From Meghimatium bilineatum (taxonomy: Eukaryota > Mollusca > Gastropoda > Stylommatophora > Philomycidae), in contig CM067317.1 of assembly GCA_034231615.1 (NCBI GenBank), positions 47,311,376-47,375,375 on the forward strand: 64,000 bases of DNA, written 5' to 3'. The notes below the pieces were generated by a model. It did not search any database, was not told where the DNA came from, and saw nothing but the letters and a program-made list of their open reading frames with translations. Shown piece after piece: positions 23,901-34,400 of the stretch. Position 1 is the first letter of the stretch. Each line of letters starts with the position of its first letter. The translations under genes and the position numbers were made by a program.

Positions 23901-24158
23901 AATGTTATAAACCCAATTTGAAAATTTTTTGCTAATGCCTAATTTATCTGACAGTTTTTTTGACATTTGCCATAGTTTGAGTTGGCTGGTTATTATTCAA
24001 TTTATTGGCCAATAACTTTTCTACCTAGGTACTGACAGACAGGCAGACAATTCAGTCTTACATTTCATTGTTAACAAAACGCAATATTAACAAAATCATT
24101 GTTCAAATAAACTATTTAGGATCCTATGACTTACAACTTTGTTGTAAACACCGGCCAT
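14801..24158 (-). CDS. NDUFA5: NDUFA5, complex I B13 accessory subunit; five exons
   Basis: The exons on the minus strand are 24158-24135, 22418-22374, 17378-17262, 15940-15875 and 14905-14801. They total 357 nt and give 118 aa plus TGA; human NDUFA5 has 116 aa. Every intron is phase 0 with GT/AG ends. Family signatures: MAGVYNKV start, [53 protein letters not shown], and the C-terminal [20 protein letters not shown] and WKWPL. The protein is a small accessory subunit on the peripheral (matrix) arm of mitochondrial NADH:ubiquinone oxidoreductase, with no catalytic residues. The gene spans 9.4 kb because its introns are packed with transposons. It is divergently arranged with SLC2A13. No disruption was seen, so it is probably functional. 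Confidence 0.93.
15484..15845 (+). repeat. SINE-like repeat copy with internal insertion
   Basis: Matches the family at 11143-11420 but is split: about 118 bp (15511-15628, ending in a short GATA run) separates the 5' block (GGTAGCAAAGAATAGCGACA) from the rest. Ends in GAAAACAAAGAAGAAAT. Lies in NDUFA5 intron 4. Confidence 0.65.
15875..15940 (-). CDS. NDUFA5: NDUFA5 exon 4
   Basis: 22 codons, phase 0 on both sides, flanked by TCCTGCAG and GTGAGATTTT. Encodes [20 protein letters not shown] plus KQ, aligned with [20 protein letters not shown] of the human protein. Confidence 0.93.
16050..16150 (+). mobile_element. LINE type E coding scrap
   Basis: The plus strand reads [24 protein letters not shown], matching the intact version at 58520-58600. 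It directly precedes the inverted LINE pair. Confidence 0.6.
16170..16620. repeat. Inverted pair of LINE type E 3' ends
   Basis: The left arm (16170-16369) and right arm (16413-16620) are reverse complements over about 200 bp with modest divergence, separated by 43 bp. Each arm is the LINE 3' coding end ([13 protein letters not shown]) with its CATCATCATCA-type terminus pointing outwards. The pair lies in NDUFA5 intron 3 and could fold into a long hairpin in the transcript. Confidence 0.8.
16760..17060 (+). mobile_element. LINE type D fragment
   Basis: The plus strand encodes [40 protein letters not shown] and a degraded WTY/FGHIKR end. It is homologous to the duplicated minus-strand copies at 59752-60485. 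Confidence 0.7.
17262..17378 (-). CDS. NDUFA5: NDUFA5 exon 3
   Basis: 39 codons, phase 0, between the acceptor TTTTTTATCAG and the donor GTATGTCATG. Encodes [20 protein letters not shown] and [19 protein letters not shown], the best-conserved helical core of the subunit. Confidence 0.95.
17379..18699. other. NDUFA5 intron 2, part without recognised elements
   Basis: It contains the hairpin at 17761-17806 and, at about 17895-18010, a stretch resembling 28545-28660 (shared ATCTGGGACTTG and AAAGTAAAA blocks). 18170-18480 is a moderately GC-rich stretch of unknown origin. No exon was recognised. Confidence 0.4.
17761..17806. repeat. Perfect 18-bp inverted repeat, 10-nt loop
   Basis: CCAATGGGAATTGAACCA at 17761-17778 is exactly reverse-complemented at 17789-17806. 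Outer GAGGATAA/TTATCCTC blocks extend the symmetry imperfectly. Probably the core of a decayed foldback element in NDUFA5 intron 2. Confidence 0.8.
18700..19176 (-). mobile_element. LINE type A, 3' part (interrupted copy)
   Basis: The minus strand encodes [20 protein letters not shown] and the Cys-rich end [15 protein letters not shown], followed by an ACTAACTATC tail. It is continuous with 20091-20480 once the type B insertion is removed. Confidence 0.8.
19177..20090 (-). mobile_element. LINE type B, 5'-truncated, inserted into LINE type A
   Basis: About 914 bp, flanked by ACCTTTCTAATC (19165-19176) and ACCTTCCTAATC (20091-20102), a 12-bp target duplication with one mismatch. Minus-strand coding has an RNase H domain: IIYTDGSVN (Asp), [12 protein letters not shown] (Glu), [10 protein letters not shown] (Asp), [17 protein letters not shown] (His/Asp). 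It ends in a Cys-rich tail ([19 protein letters not shown]) and a TCAAGAAGAATCAA 3' terminus. One frameshift near 19650. Confidence 0.85.
20091..20480 (-). mobile_element. LINE type A, RNase H part (interrupted copy)
   Basis: The minus strand reads [20 protein letters not shown] and [16 protein letters not shown], homologous to the plus-strand copy at 42490-43690. The catalytic GS after TD is altered (TDRS). Truncated at 20481 by the satellite. Confidence 0.8.
20481..20918. repeat. 40-bp satellite array
   Basis: About 11 tandem copies of ACACTTTAGGTGAGCAATGA + AAGTTCAACAGTTGATAAAC, with small deletions in some units. It starts abruptly at a truncated LINE and lies in NDUFA5 intron 2. Confidence 0.9.
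20919..21602. other. Unassigned intron sequence
   Basis: No exon, repeat or transposon recognised between the satellite and the LINE fragment at 21603. Confidence 0.4.
21603..21870 (+). mobile_element. LINE type B 3' coding fragment, plus strand
   Basis: Reads [40 protein letters not shown] and IWEWPTA, then CCTAATCAAGAATCATGG, which matches the type B tail. Confidence 0.75.
21871..22373. other. Unassigned intron sequence
   Basis: AT-rich; includes short ATATAT runs near 22280. No feature recognised. Confidence 0.4.
22374..22418 (-). CDS. NDUFA5: NDUFA5 exon 2
   Basis: A 45-nt exon, phase 0, between the acceptor TTTTATTTACAG and the donor GTTTGTTGG. Encodes [15 protein letters not shown], matching the TTGLVGLAVxxxPHE segment of the family. 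Too short to be found by open-frame length; the match and splice sites identify it. Confidence 0.9.
22431..22680. repeat. 54-bp tandem repeat with alternating subunits
   Basis: About 4.6 copies of a unit of about 54 bp (CATCATGACAGTTAAAACAT, CTGTGATAGKGAATACTG, ...AAAGTCAAA). Units 1 and 3 carry GATAGGGAATAC-type and units 2 and 4 GATGGTCAATAC-type centres, suggesting a 108-bp dimer period. It begins 13 bp from NDUFA5 exon 2. A stray copy lies at 23570-23640. Confidence 0.8.
22682..22740 (-). repeat. 3' end of a repeat with (AACC)n tail
   Basis: GTTGGTTGCTGATCCAGC and the CATG...ATGCCCTTTG block match copies at 44990-45430 and 60326-60395. On the minus strand all three end in AACCAACC. Confidence 0.6.
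22745..23220 (+). mobile_element. LINE RT C-terminal fragment
   Basis: Reads [56 protein letters not shown] and then a degraded basic tail, ending in AATAGATAGATG. Related to 8250-8960. Confidence 0.8.
23290..23405 (-). repeat. tRNA-derived SINE-like fragment
   Basis: On the minus strand a GGGTTCAAATCCCGCC block (a good B-box) follows TAGTACAGAGTGC (A-box-like) by about 45 bp, then CTGGGCCCTTCATAATGC. This fits the head and start of the body of a tRNA-derived SINE. It lacks a full cloverleaf, so it is not called a tRNA gene. Confidence 0.5.
23411..23480 (+). pseudogene. Fragment resembling SLC2A13 exon 1
   Basis: 23417-23443 is nearly identical to 25230-25256 of SLC2A13 exon 1 (two differences in about 27 nt). 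It reads [16 protein letters not shown] in the same frame before a TAA. The true exon reads [14 protein letters not shown]. The extra residues still look like the transporter family (R/K-QQL), so this may be a relic of a duplicated exon rather than chance. It sits in NDUFA5 intron 1. Confidence 0.45.
23644..23716. repeat. Near-perfect 36-bp palindrome with 1-nt centre
   Basis: Arms 23644-23679 and 23681-23716 are reverse complements with one mismatch (GCGAT versus GTGAT). It directly follows a stray copy of the 54-bp repeat (23570-23640), and its core AACACCTGTGATAAA shares CTGTGAT with that repeat. Confidence 0.9.
23717..24134. other. NDUFA5 intron 1, no element recognised
   Basis: AT-rich sequence leading to the exon 1 donor site; nothing identified. 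Confidence 0.4.
24135..24158 (-). CDS. NDUFA5: NDUFA5 exon 1 (start codon)
   Basis: Eight codons, ATGGCC... encoding MAGVYNKV, with an AAA-ATG-G start context and the strong donor GTAAGTCATAG. MAGV is the common start of this protein in animals. The short exon is supported by phase and position rather than length. Confidence 0.8.
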
Positions 24159-24970
24159 TTTTTACTGTGAAGGTCGTAACCAAAAACTAGACAACGCAAA
24201 GTATTTAAAACTATTATTATAAATAAAGTTTTACAGTAACACAATTATTGTAAAACAGTTTTTCATATTCTTTGTGCGAAAAAAATATACACAAAATATT
24301 TTAAAATTTATGTTTGTCAAACACTATTTTATATCTTAACCACCATTTTATGAAATCAATGCATCATGCAGTAGTATCATTGTTAGAACAACTGTTGCGT
24401 TAAATTACAATGAAGCTGCTGGCACATTGATTTTGCGTTCAAGTGATTGTAAATATTGACTTTAATAACCAAACCCTCTCGGCATAATTAAAAGATAATG
24501 CGTCTCTTTTATAAGACCGAGAGAGACATATCATACCACTTAAGCCTTCGTCTTGGCATCAGTCATTCACTAAATAACAGTTGGTTAGCAGAATTGGTCA
24601 TCTGCTAACAACAAAGTAGAAGTGATTGTGAATAATCAATAATACTGAATTTGTTTGTAATGTAACGCAGTAGGCCTACTCACTACTGTGTCCAGGCCTA
24701 TCATTTAAATCACAGTAAACGAACGGATTTTCGAATGGAATCTAGATAACAGATAATAATATAAATATGCGTTATTGAATAACGCGCATAACAAGATCAT
24801 TCGCAATAGCCTAATTCCTAATTGCAAAGAGTGTCACTTCAAAAGTTTCATAATTTAGGCTACACAGCCTAAATTCTTAGTAAGACGTCATTAATTTTGG
24901 AGAAAAAAATATTTAATTTTGATGAATTTCATACTTAATTCAAGATATTAATATTATAGTAGAGATAATA
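24159..24970. promoter_or_regulatory. Intergenic region between divergent NDUFA5 and SLC2A13
   Basis: 812 bp separates the two start codons. It includes both 5' UTRs and presumably both promoters. It is AT-rich with no CpG cluster and contains no recognised transposon, unlike almost every other stretch of similar length here. A TATAAAT at 24760-24766 and an adjacent palindrome are candidate elements for SLC2A13. Transcription starts cannot be located from sequence. Confidence 0.5.
24769..24785. promoter_or_regulatory. Palindrome GCGTTAT-TGA-ATAACGC
   Basis: A perfect 7-bp inverted repeat with a 3-nt centre, flanked by TAT/ATA symmetry. It lies 186 bp upstream of the SLC2A13 ATG, just after a TATAAAT. 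It could bind a dimeric factor; no factor is assigned. Confidence 0.3.
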
Positions 24971-25481
24971 ATGGCGGACTTAACAGAGGATGCAAAACTT
25001 ATTGGATCACCTACAATCGGGATGACTTTTCAAACCGTTAATAGGGCATCACAAACAAAAGCATCTTTTCATACTGATTCTGGTGAGAGTGTGACGACAG
25101 TCTACAGTGGTTCAAAAAAATCAGTTACAAAACAAGACCGGCATACTTCAAATAAATCATACCATCTTTGGCTTCTAACATCTTTTGCTGCAATTGGAGG
25201 CTTTTTATTCGGATATGACACTGGTGTAGTCTCTGGGGCAATGTTGTTTATTAAGGATGAGTTCTTATTGTCATCAGTGTGGCAGGAAATAATAATTAGT
25301 GTTACTATTGGAACTGCTTTCTTATCTGCATTGTTAGGAGGAGTTCTCAATGATATATTTGGGCGGAAGGCTGTTACAATTGTTTCAAGTTTCATGTTTA
25401 CTTTAGGTGCAGTGATACTTGGTAGTGCTCAGAATGTGGCAATGTTGGTTAGCGGCCGCTTGATTATTGGCATAGGAATAG
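24971..25481 (+). CDS. SLC2A13: SLC2A13 exon 1
   Basis: Encodes residues 1-170 and the first base of Gly171; donor GTGTGTATG. The start ATAATGGCG has a G at +4 and is preceded by AT-rich leader sequence. The hydrophilic N-terminus (1-62) is followed by helix 1 (about 65-85) and helices 2-4. The open frame runs past the donor, but that extension (ending YKHLEVG) has no family match. Confidence 0.95.
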
Positions 25482-28400
25482 GTGTGTATGTCATTTGTGT
25501 GTCTGTTATTATTTGTGTAGGCCTATTGCTTGAATTTGACATATTTTATTGCTATAAACATTTAGAAGTAGGATAGACATAAGTGCTGTCCTTAAGATGC
25601 GTCAACAGTTATTGTGGAGGGCTTGCAAGGGGGGAGGGAAGTGGTAAAAAATTGTTGATGTAATTTACGGATAGCCCCTTAGGGGAACATGTCTGTACTC
25701 TGAAATATGGTTTCTTACTGCAGACCTTCAAAATAGAAATAATGTTTTAGTTGTAGGCACTATATTATTGCAGAATTGTATGTGTTTCATACACATATCT
25801 TATCATCATAACTAAATCTGTTCAATAAAAGCTAGAAAATCTGGCTATTTTTACAGGATAATAACTTTTCAAAGCCTTTTTTCTTTGAAGATCATTATAT
25901 TTCCAGTAATTTTATCATGTTTTTGAGAGGCATCGTCATCAAGTGTCATGTCTGCAACAGAGGTTGACTGTAACAGACTCCCAATATCCTGTGTCTCTTG
26001 CCCTGGTGGTGCAAACTGACTATCATGTGTCTATCCATGTTGTATTGTTTTCCTCCCACTTGTACTCTGTCTACCTCTTGATCATCTCCCTTCAACTCAA
26101 CCTCAATTCTAATTGGGGGTGGGGAGAGGTAGAGTTAGAGAAATTTACCATTTAAAAATTGATTTCTAATGCTAAATATCATGTTTAATTTTCCTAAGGG
26201 AGTATTTGAACCCCTCAAATACACACACACACACACCCCCCCCCCCCCCACCCACTAACCTTATCTACAGGTTTATATCGCCAACAAAGAAACCTGCACT
26301 GCCAAAGACGGGTGCATTGGACATTGATGCAAATAAAATGGTGACGCAAGACATTTCTATTCTCTAACTACATCCTGCTGGAAATCTAGATACCCCTAAT
26401 TTTAATTATAGTCCATCATGTCTAAGTGGAACATTTAAAAAAACCTGTGTTTTACGTAAGTACAATTGCTGGAAATCTAGTGAGACCATTGTCTTGCTAC
26501 CAGAGAGAACCAGCGGAAGTTTGAAAATGAATGCCGAAGAAGAAGATGAAATTTTCAAAATAATAAAGAAGAAAGCACAGACCTTCTAATAAACCTGTCA
26601 ACAATCAAAGAATGTACTGTACCAAGTAGTTATGATAATAATGAAACTCATAAATAGCCAAATTTTTTATCTCACGTGTTCATATTGAGGGGCAAAGAAA
26701 AAATTAACCAAAAAAACTTTATTGGGGTTTTTTCCTGTGTGTGTGTGCTAAATGCAGATGTTTTTATTGATTGCGGAAATAAATTGTTAAAAATACAAAT
26801 TTGTGAAAAAATAAGTTGACAGTAGTGCATAACCCGTCAGGGTCGTAGGGGTGTCACATTGGGACATTTGTTGCAGAAACATCTCCACACATCTCTATCC
26901 TCTACCATACTGATGAGTTTAAAAGCTTCACACTCTGTCCAGTCCTTGATATTATCCATCCATGTCTTCTTCTGACCACATTGTCTTCTTCCATCCTCCA
27001 CAGTGCCTTGAAAAACATCTTTTTACCAGTAAGTCAAATTGGTATGAACATATAAATCAGTAATAGGTTACAAAAGGCCTTTATCAAGAATACAACTTGA
27101 CACATGATGTGTAAGAAACGGCACTATCCATATTCACATAGTAATTGCTAGATTGGAGGGAAATTTTGTGTTACTTAGATCTTCTCTATGATGGGCTAGC
27201 AACATCATGCACAGCTGCAGCAAAATATGTTTGATCCATGCAAAAATATAGCCATGAGTTGTTTGATCCATACGGACATATAGCCATGAGTACATGCCTT
27301 GCAAAAACTATTATTCATGGCACAGCGATAGGTAGGCTACAAGAAAAGTGGGCAAACAGAAGAGGAGGTTGAAGATGACAAATGAATTGACAGAATGTTC
27401 TTTTACCACCTCCAAGAGGTTGGCTCTTAATTATGAAGGTTGGAAAGGGATTGCAAAAACTATGTCAAGATTTACCAAACAACTACCAAGGTTTCATATC
27501 TGAAGAGAATAAATGTTAGTAACACTAGCACCTGCCATGCGCTGCATAAGAGATGACTAAGGATGCTCATTTCAGGGTTGGCAATACATGACCTCTAGGG
27601 TTACACATGACCTCTGCTATAATGAAGTCTGGACTGTTGACAGGAAATCAAATTTTTTATCTAGTGAATTCCTTGTCTTAGCAAGAGTCATTACAAAGTC
27701 CTCTCCTACAATAAGTGAGACGGCTGTAAAACTGTATAACAATAGTACTTATGTAGAACACAAGTAAATAGTACATTTAAGAAACAAAATACATGAAGAA
27801 TATGTTTCAAACATCATTAAAAAACGTAGATGGAAATACCTGGATCACATTTTCAGACTAGATGAAAACATAATAAATCAACAAGCTCTTAATGTGGATA
27901 CATGAGGGTAAAAGAAAATGAGGAAGGCTTAAAGCATCCATAAAAAAACAGCATACTTAAAGATGGGGAAATAATAGGCTGCAAGACCATATAAGAACTA
28001 AAACTGCAGAAACCGGACTGCAACACATGGAGAATAAAAACCTCTACCCTATGCCACCTGTGGCACGAAAGGAACAAACTAACTAAGAACATACATTTGA
28101 TAAGCTTTACAATCAACACACAAACTATATGGTATTGGTATGAAAAAATAAAGTAACAGTATACAAGATATTTTCAACGTTTCCACCTTAAGGTCTTTTT
28201 CAAGAAAGAACAAGACAAAATGTGAACAAACAGTAAAGACAGTAAATATAATGGCACTATCACAAAAGTATTAGGCAACAGACATTGACTAGCAGAGATG
28301 TCCAAGGTAACAATAACGCATGTATACACAAATATTGTCATATGAACACATATAAAAAAAATATAACTGGAATGAGAACAGAATAAAATAGTGACACCTG

Positions 28401-31400
28401 AAAACAACATGAACTACAATACAACAAAGGTCTCGCCCGCTGAAATATAAATAAATGAGTGATCAGAATTAAGACCAAATGGCTTAAGTGTACCATTTAA
28501 GCTTCCTCTAGGATTTTGAAGGTTTCCTTTCTCTTACAAGCACATTAGATACAACTGTCATCTGGGACTTGCATAAGTTATGGAACATTTCCCCATCAAG
28601 AAAAGAATGCCAGAGACAAACAATCTGGAGTTGAAAGTAAAAGTTCACCTCAAGACATAAGTAATAAGTGACTCCTTCAGGACCCTATCATATTCATCAA
28701 GCACAAAATTCTGTGTACTGTTGTGCATTATCTGTTTCTCTTCGATTTCAGGATTGGCTTCAATGACGGTACCTGTGTACATTGCAGAGAGTGCCCCTGC
28801 TAATATGCGTGGTCGTTTAGTTACCATAAATAATTTGTTCATCACTGGAGGTCAGTTTGCAGCCAGCTTAATAGATGGAGGCTTCAGCTATGTTAAACCT
28901 GGTGGATGGAGGTAGGATGGTTATTAATGATGCCATGGCTTGTTGTTTTGTTTATTTCAATCCCAAGGAATTACAAACAATGAAGCTCTTGTTTCCAATA
29001 TGCAATTGGGGGGATTTATCCAGAACTTTCTTCCATACTCATAAGACTCCCAACTTTCAGCAGTATGCAAAGCTTTGAAAAGAAGCTCTTACCCAGAACA
29101 GTTCTATGTGTGTATCATCAAATCCATAATCCATCTTGAGGGCTTGAGTTGGGCACCCTCAAGCCTTTTGGACTCAATTCCGACCACTCTTTTGCTTAGT
29201 TCTTGGTCGGATTGGTCTTTGTCTTTATTCTATTTGTGCCATCATTTACGTCATCTTTTTGTTCTACTGGTTCCACCTATATTATCGTCTTTGTGTACTT
29301 CCTGTCCATATCCTTCTGGTATATCACAACCGTATTTCACTCGAACACGCTTGTTGTGGTGTAGTCATTTCTACTCGTCGTATTTTTATGTTATGTGCGT
29401 ATCTTGACAAAGGCCTTTTTGGTTTGAAACATTTTTTATGTCCTGTGTATTGTCATTTGTATGATTATATTCTGTGTTTTGTTGTATATATTAATTCACA
29501 TAGGCATCTGACAGTGATAGTGTGTCAGTCGTTATCCAGTAGAACGTCATTACCTGTCTTCCACGTGGGGTTTTCACGGGAGGAAAATCTCATTACCAGG
29601 TATATTCGCATGTTATCTACTGATAGTTTACTATTGCATAATGGTTGGACTGATAGATCAACAGTGAGACCTACAGACCTTCAACATGCTGTGAGGGTCT
29701 GAAATGGAAACAAAGAATAAAAGCAATATGGCTTTGTTATGCATGTTGTACAGGCTGTAAAGTCTTCCTACACTTTGTAAGTAGAACAAATTTGAAAAAC
29801 AATATTACATGAAAAAAAAAGTCATTAATATAGTTACAATAGTTATTGCTATGGTCCAGCGCTGTTCTGTGAAAGCTGGAAAGTACCAATGGAATTGTCA
29901 TTATAACAGGTTCAAAGAAATGACTGCACATCTCTTCATATTGTCAAATACCTTCTGCAACATGTCTGTTGTTATTTCTTGAATACTAATTCTTTCTTCT
30001 GTTGATAACAACAGGATCTGTGTTATCAACCTGTGAGTTCTGTAACTCTTGTGGTGAAAGTTGCTAAAATTATGAAGAAGAGGCTGAGATCATCAAGACA
30101 GACATTGAGTTAATACACCCACCAACAGTTTTATCATATGGAACAAAATCCATCAGATATGTCATTTTTACAGACTCTAAGTCAGTTTTGGAAGAACTTA
30201 AACATACCCCATATCTTCTTCTTCTGCGATCAGTTTCCTATGCTCATAAGTCTATACAGGAAGGTGGGCCGCCTCCATGAATTCAGTCGTCAGCAGGAGG
30301 TCCTCACGGTTGCCCCACAGCTTCACCTTCAGATCTGTCTCTTGAGGCCATATTTTGGTTCTCACGTCATCAAAGAGTGGGCATGTCTGCAGAATATGTT
30401 CTGGAGTCTGGGGACCCTTTTGACATATACCCCATATGAAAATCAAGATATTCTCCACATAGCAAGAACAGTGCACAGTCTTATCTCTGCATATCCAGCC
30501 AATGTGACAGTGCAATGGATACATGGAAATGAAGTAGCAGACAGACTTGCAAAAAAGAGGTGTTTCAAAACAACAAAAGCAAAGACCTTGTAGTATGGGA
30601 ACAATCAAACAGATTCTCAGAAACAACACCAAGGAAATCTGACTGAACAGATGAGCATATGGGCTGACCGGTCAACATTTATTTAGTGAAATGATACGGC
30701 CAAAGAGCAATGAGACAACATAAATAAACTCTGCAAGAGAAACCAATCCCTTTTCTTTCAGTTTTGAACAGGACATGCAAGGATCAATCGCCATTTAAAC
30801 TGTATCAAACCCCAGCAACTACCCACTTGTAGGCACTGCTCTCATCCCAATGATACAGTGAAACGCCTCCTTATTGAATGCCCTTACCTTTCAACTGCCT
30901 GAAAAAAACTTCCACAGACACACTTAACAGTCACTAACTTACTGTATGGATCACTAAGTCAACTTCAGAAGACCTGCACTTTTTAGGAATGATATTGTGC
31001 TGACAAGAGTAGCATTACTCATCAGCATTTGGATATTGACAATGACAACAACCTGCTGCTGGTGGAGAACAGAAGCCTTCAACGCCCTGCTGAGGGTAAT
31101 ATAGAGCCTTGGTCTACCATATACTCCGATTGCTGACGAGGTTACCAAATGTCAGAGATTGATAGAGCCTGCTTTGCGCACCTGATGGTGAACCAAACTC
31201 TAACCCTATCCCTAGTGCTAACCAATACAACCCTCCTAAATAAATATCTCCCTTTCCCAGTCTTCTTCTTGATTAGGAACTGACTTCACAGCATGCGGGG
31301 CATTCCTATAAGTGCTCCGTCCTCTGTTCCAGCAGCCATCCTAGTGTATGTAGACTCAGAGTCCCGGTCAGGTGTTGATTGTGTGATTTTTGGAACTTTG

Positions 31401-34400
31401 CAAAAAATTTACTTTTCCTTCCCTCACTTCTAGATACTCCCATTTCTGACTTTCTCTGTATGTGAACATTCCCAGTCTTTTCCCACCCATACAACCTTCC
31501 TAAATAAATATCTCCACTTCCACCCACTGATGGATAATTATAGCTAAGTGAAATAATCACTGGAAAAAAAAAGAAGAACAAAGATTTGCCTATGCCGTGT
31601 CATTTATTTTGTTTCACTTTCAGCAAAAGATGTCTTCCTGTCTGCTAGTATTGAACAAATGTTACACATGCATCATATATATTGTAGGAATAAGAATTTC
31701 TGTTACTAGTTGAAACTCTAAAGTTATAAAATATACATCTCACTCAGTCAGTCAGTTCCTCTTTTGCCAAGTTTGGCACATAGGACGGATGTCATAGTTC
31801 TCCATGCCTGTCGGTCAGTTTCTAGGGATTGCAGGTCTTGTGCATTTATGCCTGTTGATTTTAATTCATTCATAAATGTTTTTCTGAGAGTTGTTTTTGG
31901 TCTTCCCTGTTTTATTTTTCCGTCTGGTGTCCACATTAAGACTTGTCGTGGAATTCTGTCTTCATTCATTCTAAATATGTGGCCGATGTATGTCCAGCAG
32001 CGTTTTCTGATGATGTTCATCACATATTCTTGTTTTGTCTCCTCTCTTAGTATGTCATTTGATTTGAAGTCTTTCCAATTAGTATTTGTGATTTTTCTGA
32101 GGCATCTATTCTCGAAGGCAACTAATTTCTTATCCATTATTGTGGTAGATTTCCAACTTTCACATCCGTATGTCAATGATGGAATCACACTTGCATTGAA
32201 TAGAAAATATACATCTGGTCGTATTGAAACATGAAGTCATGAACTTTGTGGGTAAAAAAACATGGTTGCATGTTTTCATATGATACCTGTATATAATGAT
32301 TTCATCTGTATAATGTATAAAAATGGTGGAACATGTCTCCTGAATATACATATAAACCACATCTGAGTGGAAGGCTTCTTGTCAAAGCATTGCAGACCAA
32401 TGAGAGTTGAAGTTTTCTGGCTGTGGAAAAATGCTCTAGGGAAACACACATACCCCTCTCTCCCCCCCCCCCCCCACATTGAACATATGGTTAATATATA
32501 TCTATTGTCTTTTCTCTACTTTTGATGTGAGGCCTCACAGGATTGAATGACTATAGATTTTCGGGCTATGGCATGATTGGTCTCTTGTTGTGCAGTAATA
32601 CTGTGCCGTGTCAGAATGTTGGTAAACTTCCTTCAATCCACTTTCTTCTTAGTCTTCTTCTGTATATTGCTTTTTCCATTTTCTTGTTATATACTCTTGC
32701 TGCTGGTTAATAAGGGTTCATTCTACTTAGGTAGCCAAACTATGCCAGTCTCTGTTTTTCAATATGTTTGATATACATAATTAAAAATATAAATTAGGAT
32801 ACATAACAGTTTTGCAAGTAGCAAAAAACGAATGTACATTTTTACCAAAAACTCCTTATCAAGATAGAGACACAAGATTTTATTCCATTGGGTCTGTGTA
32901 TGTGTTCGTGTCGCTATCTTTATAATAACTGTCGCTACCTAGATAATTACATTTTGGTTGAAATGTTGATTCGTTCCATTGTGTTTTTTTGCTGCTTGTA
33001 AAACTTGTTATTTAACATGTTTTATGGTGTTTATTATATATGTTTATCATATGGTAGGCACTTTTACTCTAGTCCCGCATCATTGAATATGAGAAACAAG
33101 AGTTTCATAGCTCGTAAATGCTAGGGATCTACGTAGATAAATACATTAAATGCACATTTTTGCCAATGTTTTGTTGGGATTCAAGAGGGAGCAAAGAATA
33201 GTAACACTGTGACCAGCCATGAATGTTGTAAGAAACAACTAAGAAGATCTGTGCATGAAGTTGTTAGCCTATCCTAGAGAAGATCTAAATAACCCAAAAT
33301 TTTCCTCTATCTAGCGATTATTATGTGAATGGGGATAATGCCATTTCTCACTTGTCATGTGTTGTCTTGATAAAGACCTTTTGGTGAAAACATCGATTTT
33401 TATGTGTTATTATGTGTATTACCAGAGATTATTAACTACATTCTATTAATTGGCAGAAGTTTGAAAGAAAATAGACAAAGAAATGTGTATTTTTAGAATG
33501 TATCTAATGTATGTAAACATTTTTCCTCATAGATACATGCTGGGACTTGCTGGTATACCAGCCATGGTTCAGTTTTGTGGGTTTTTCTTCTTACCCGAGA
33601 GTCCCCGTTGGCTGATGAAGAAAGGCAGAGAAACAGATGCTAAAAATGTTTTGATCAACTTAAGAGGCATTCATTCAGTAGATACTGAAATGAAAGAAAT
33701 ACAGGATGCTATTAATGCAGATCTTGTAAACAATGGTAAATATTGTTGCTGGCTTAGCAATAAAATGCTGCAATTTCATGCCAAAATATGCAAAAATATT
33801 GCTTTCCTGTCATTCTAGGAGGTACAGTCATTGCTAATAAATGTGGAATGTATAGTACAACAACTTTCAGTATGAGAATGAAAATGTAGGAAGTTACGGA
33901 GGCCTTAAAATGGGTCTCGGAAACAATGACAGTTAGTGTTGTTATTGTGTCAGACTCTCAATCCATGATCCACAATATTCAGAATGGATGGCTACATCAT
34001 GAATTGATGGATTACATTGGAGTTTCACACTTGAAGAGATTTGAAAGGAGTTTAAAATGCGAAGATATTAGAGAGGGATATTGATGGATAGGACTAGGGA
34101 AATATACAGCGAACTTGCCATGTGAACTGTCAGCATGCATACACTTCACCATCTGTTGAAAAATACAGAGCTCTTATGGGTGTGCCAAGAAAAGACCAGT
34201 CTTTTCAGATAATCACTAATGCTAGTAAAAATGGCATAATGAAACATAGACAACAAATTCACATTGTTTGGCTCAAATCACATGAGAAATCATTGGTTCA
34301 TGATCATCATCTGTTATCAGTTCTTTATTAGAGAATCTTAATCCTGTCAAGTCTTTATCCTTTAGCGTGCTAAAGTCTAAAACATTTCCAAGCAATGCCC

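Noticed and set aside
25482..25576. Extension of the SLC2A13 exon 1 frame to 201 codons
   Set aside because: The family alignment breaks exactly at the GTGTGTATG donor and continues at 28752 in the right phase.
29259..29702. 147-codon plus-strand frame
   Set aside because: Composition-driven, no family match, and it contains the dispersed hairpin/GAAA motif.
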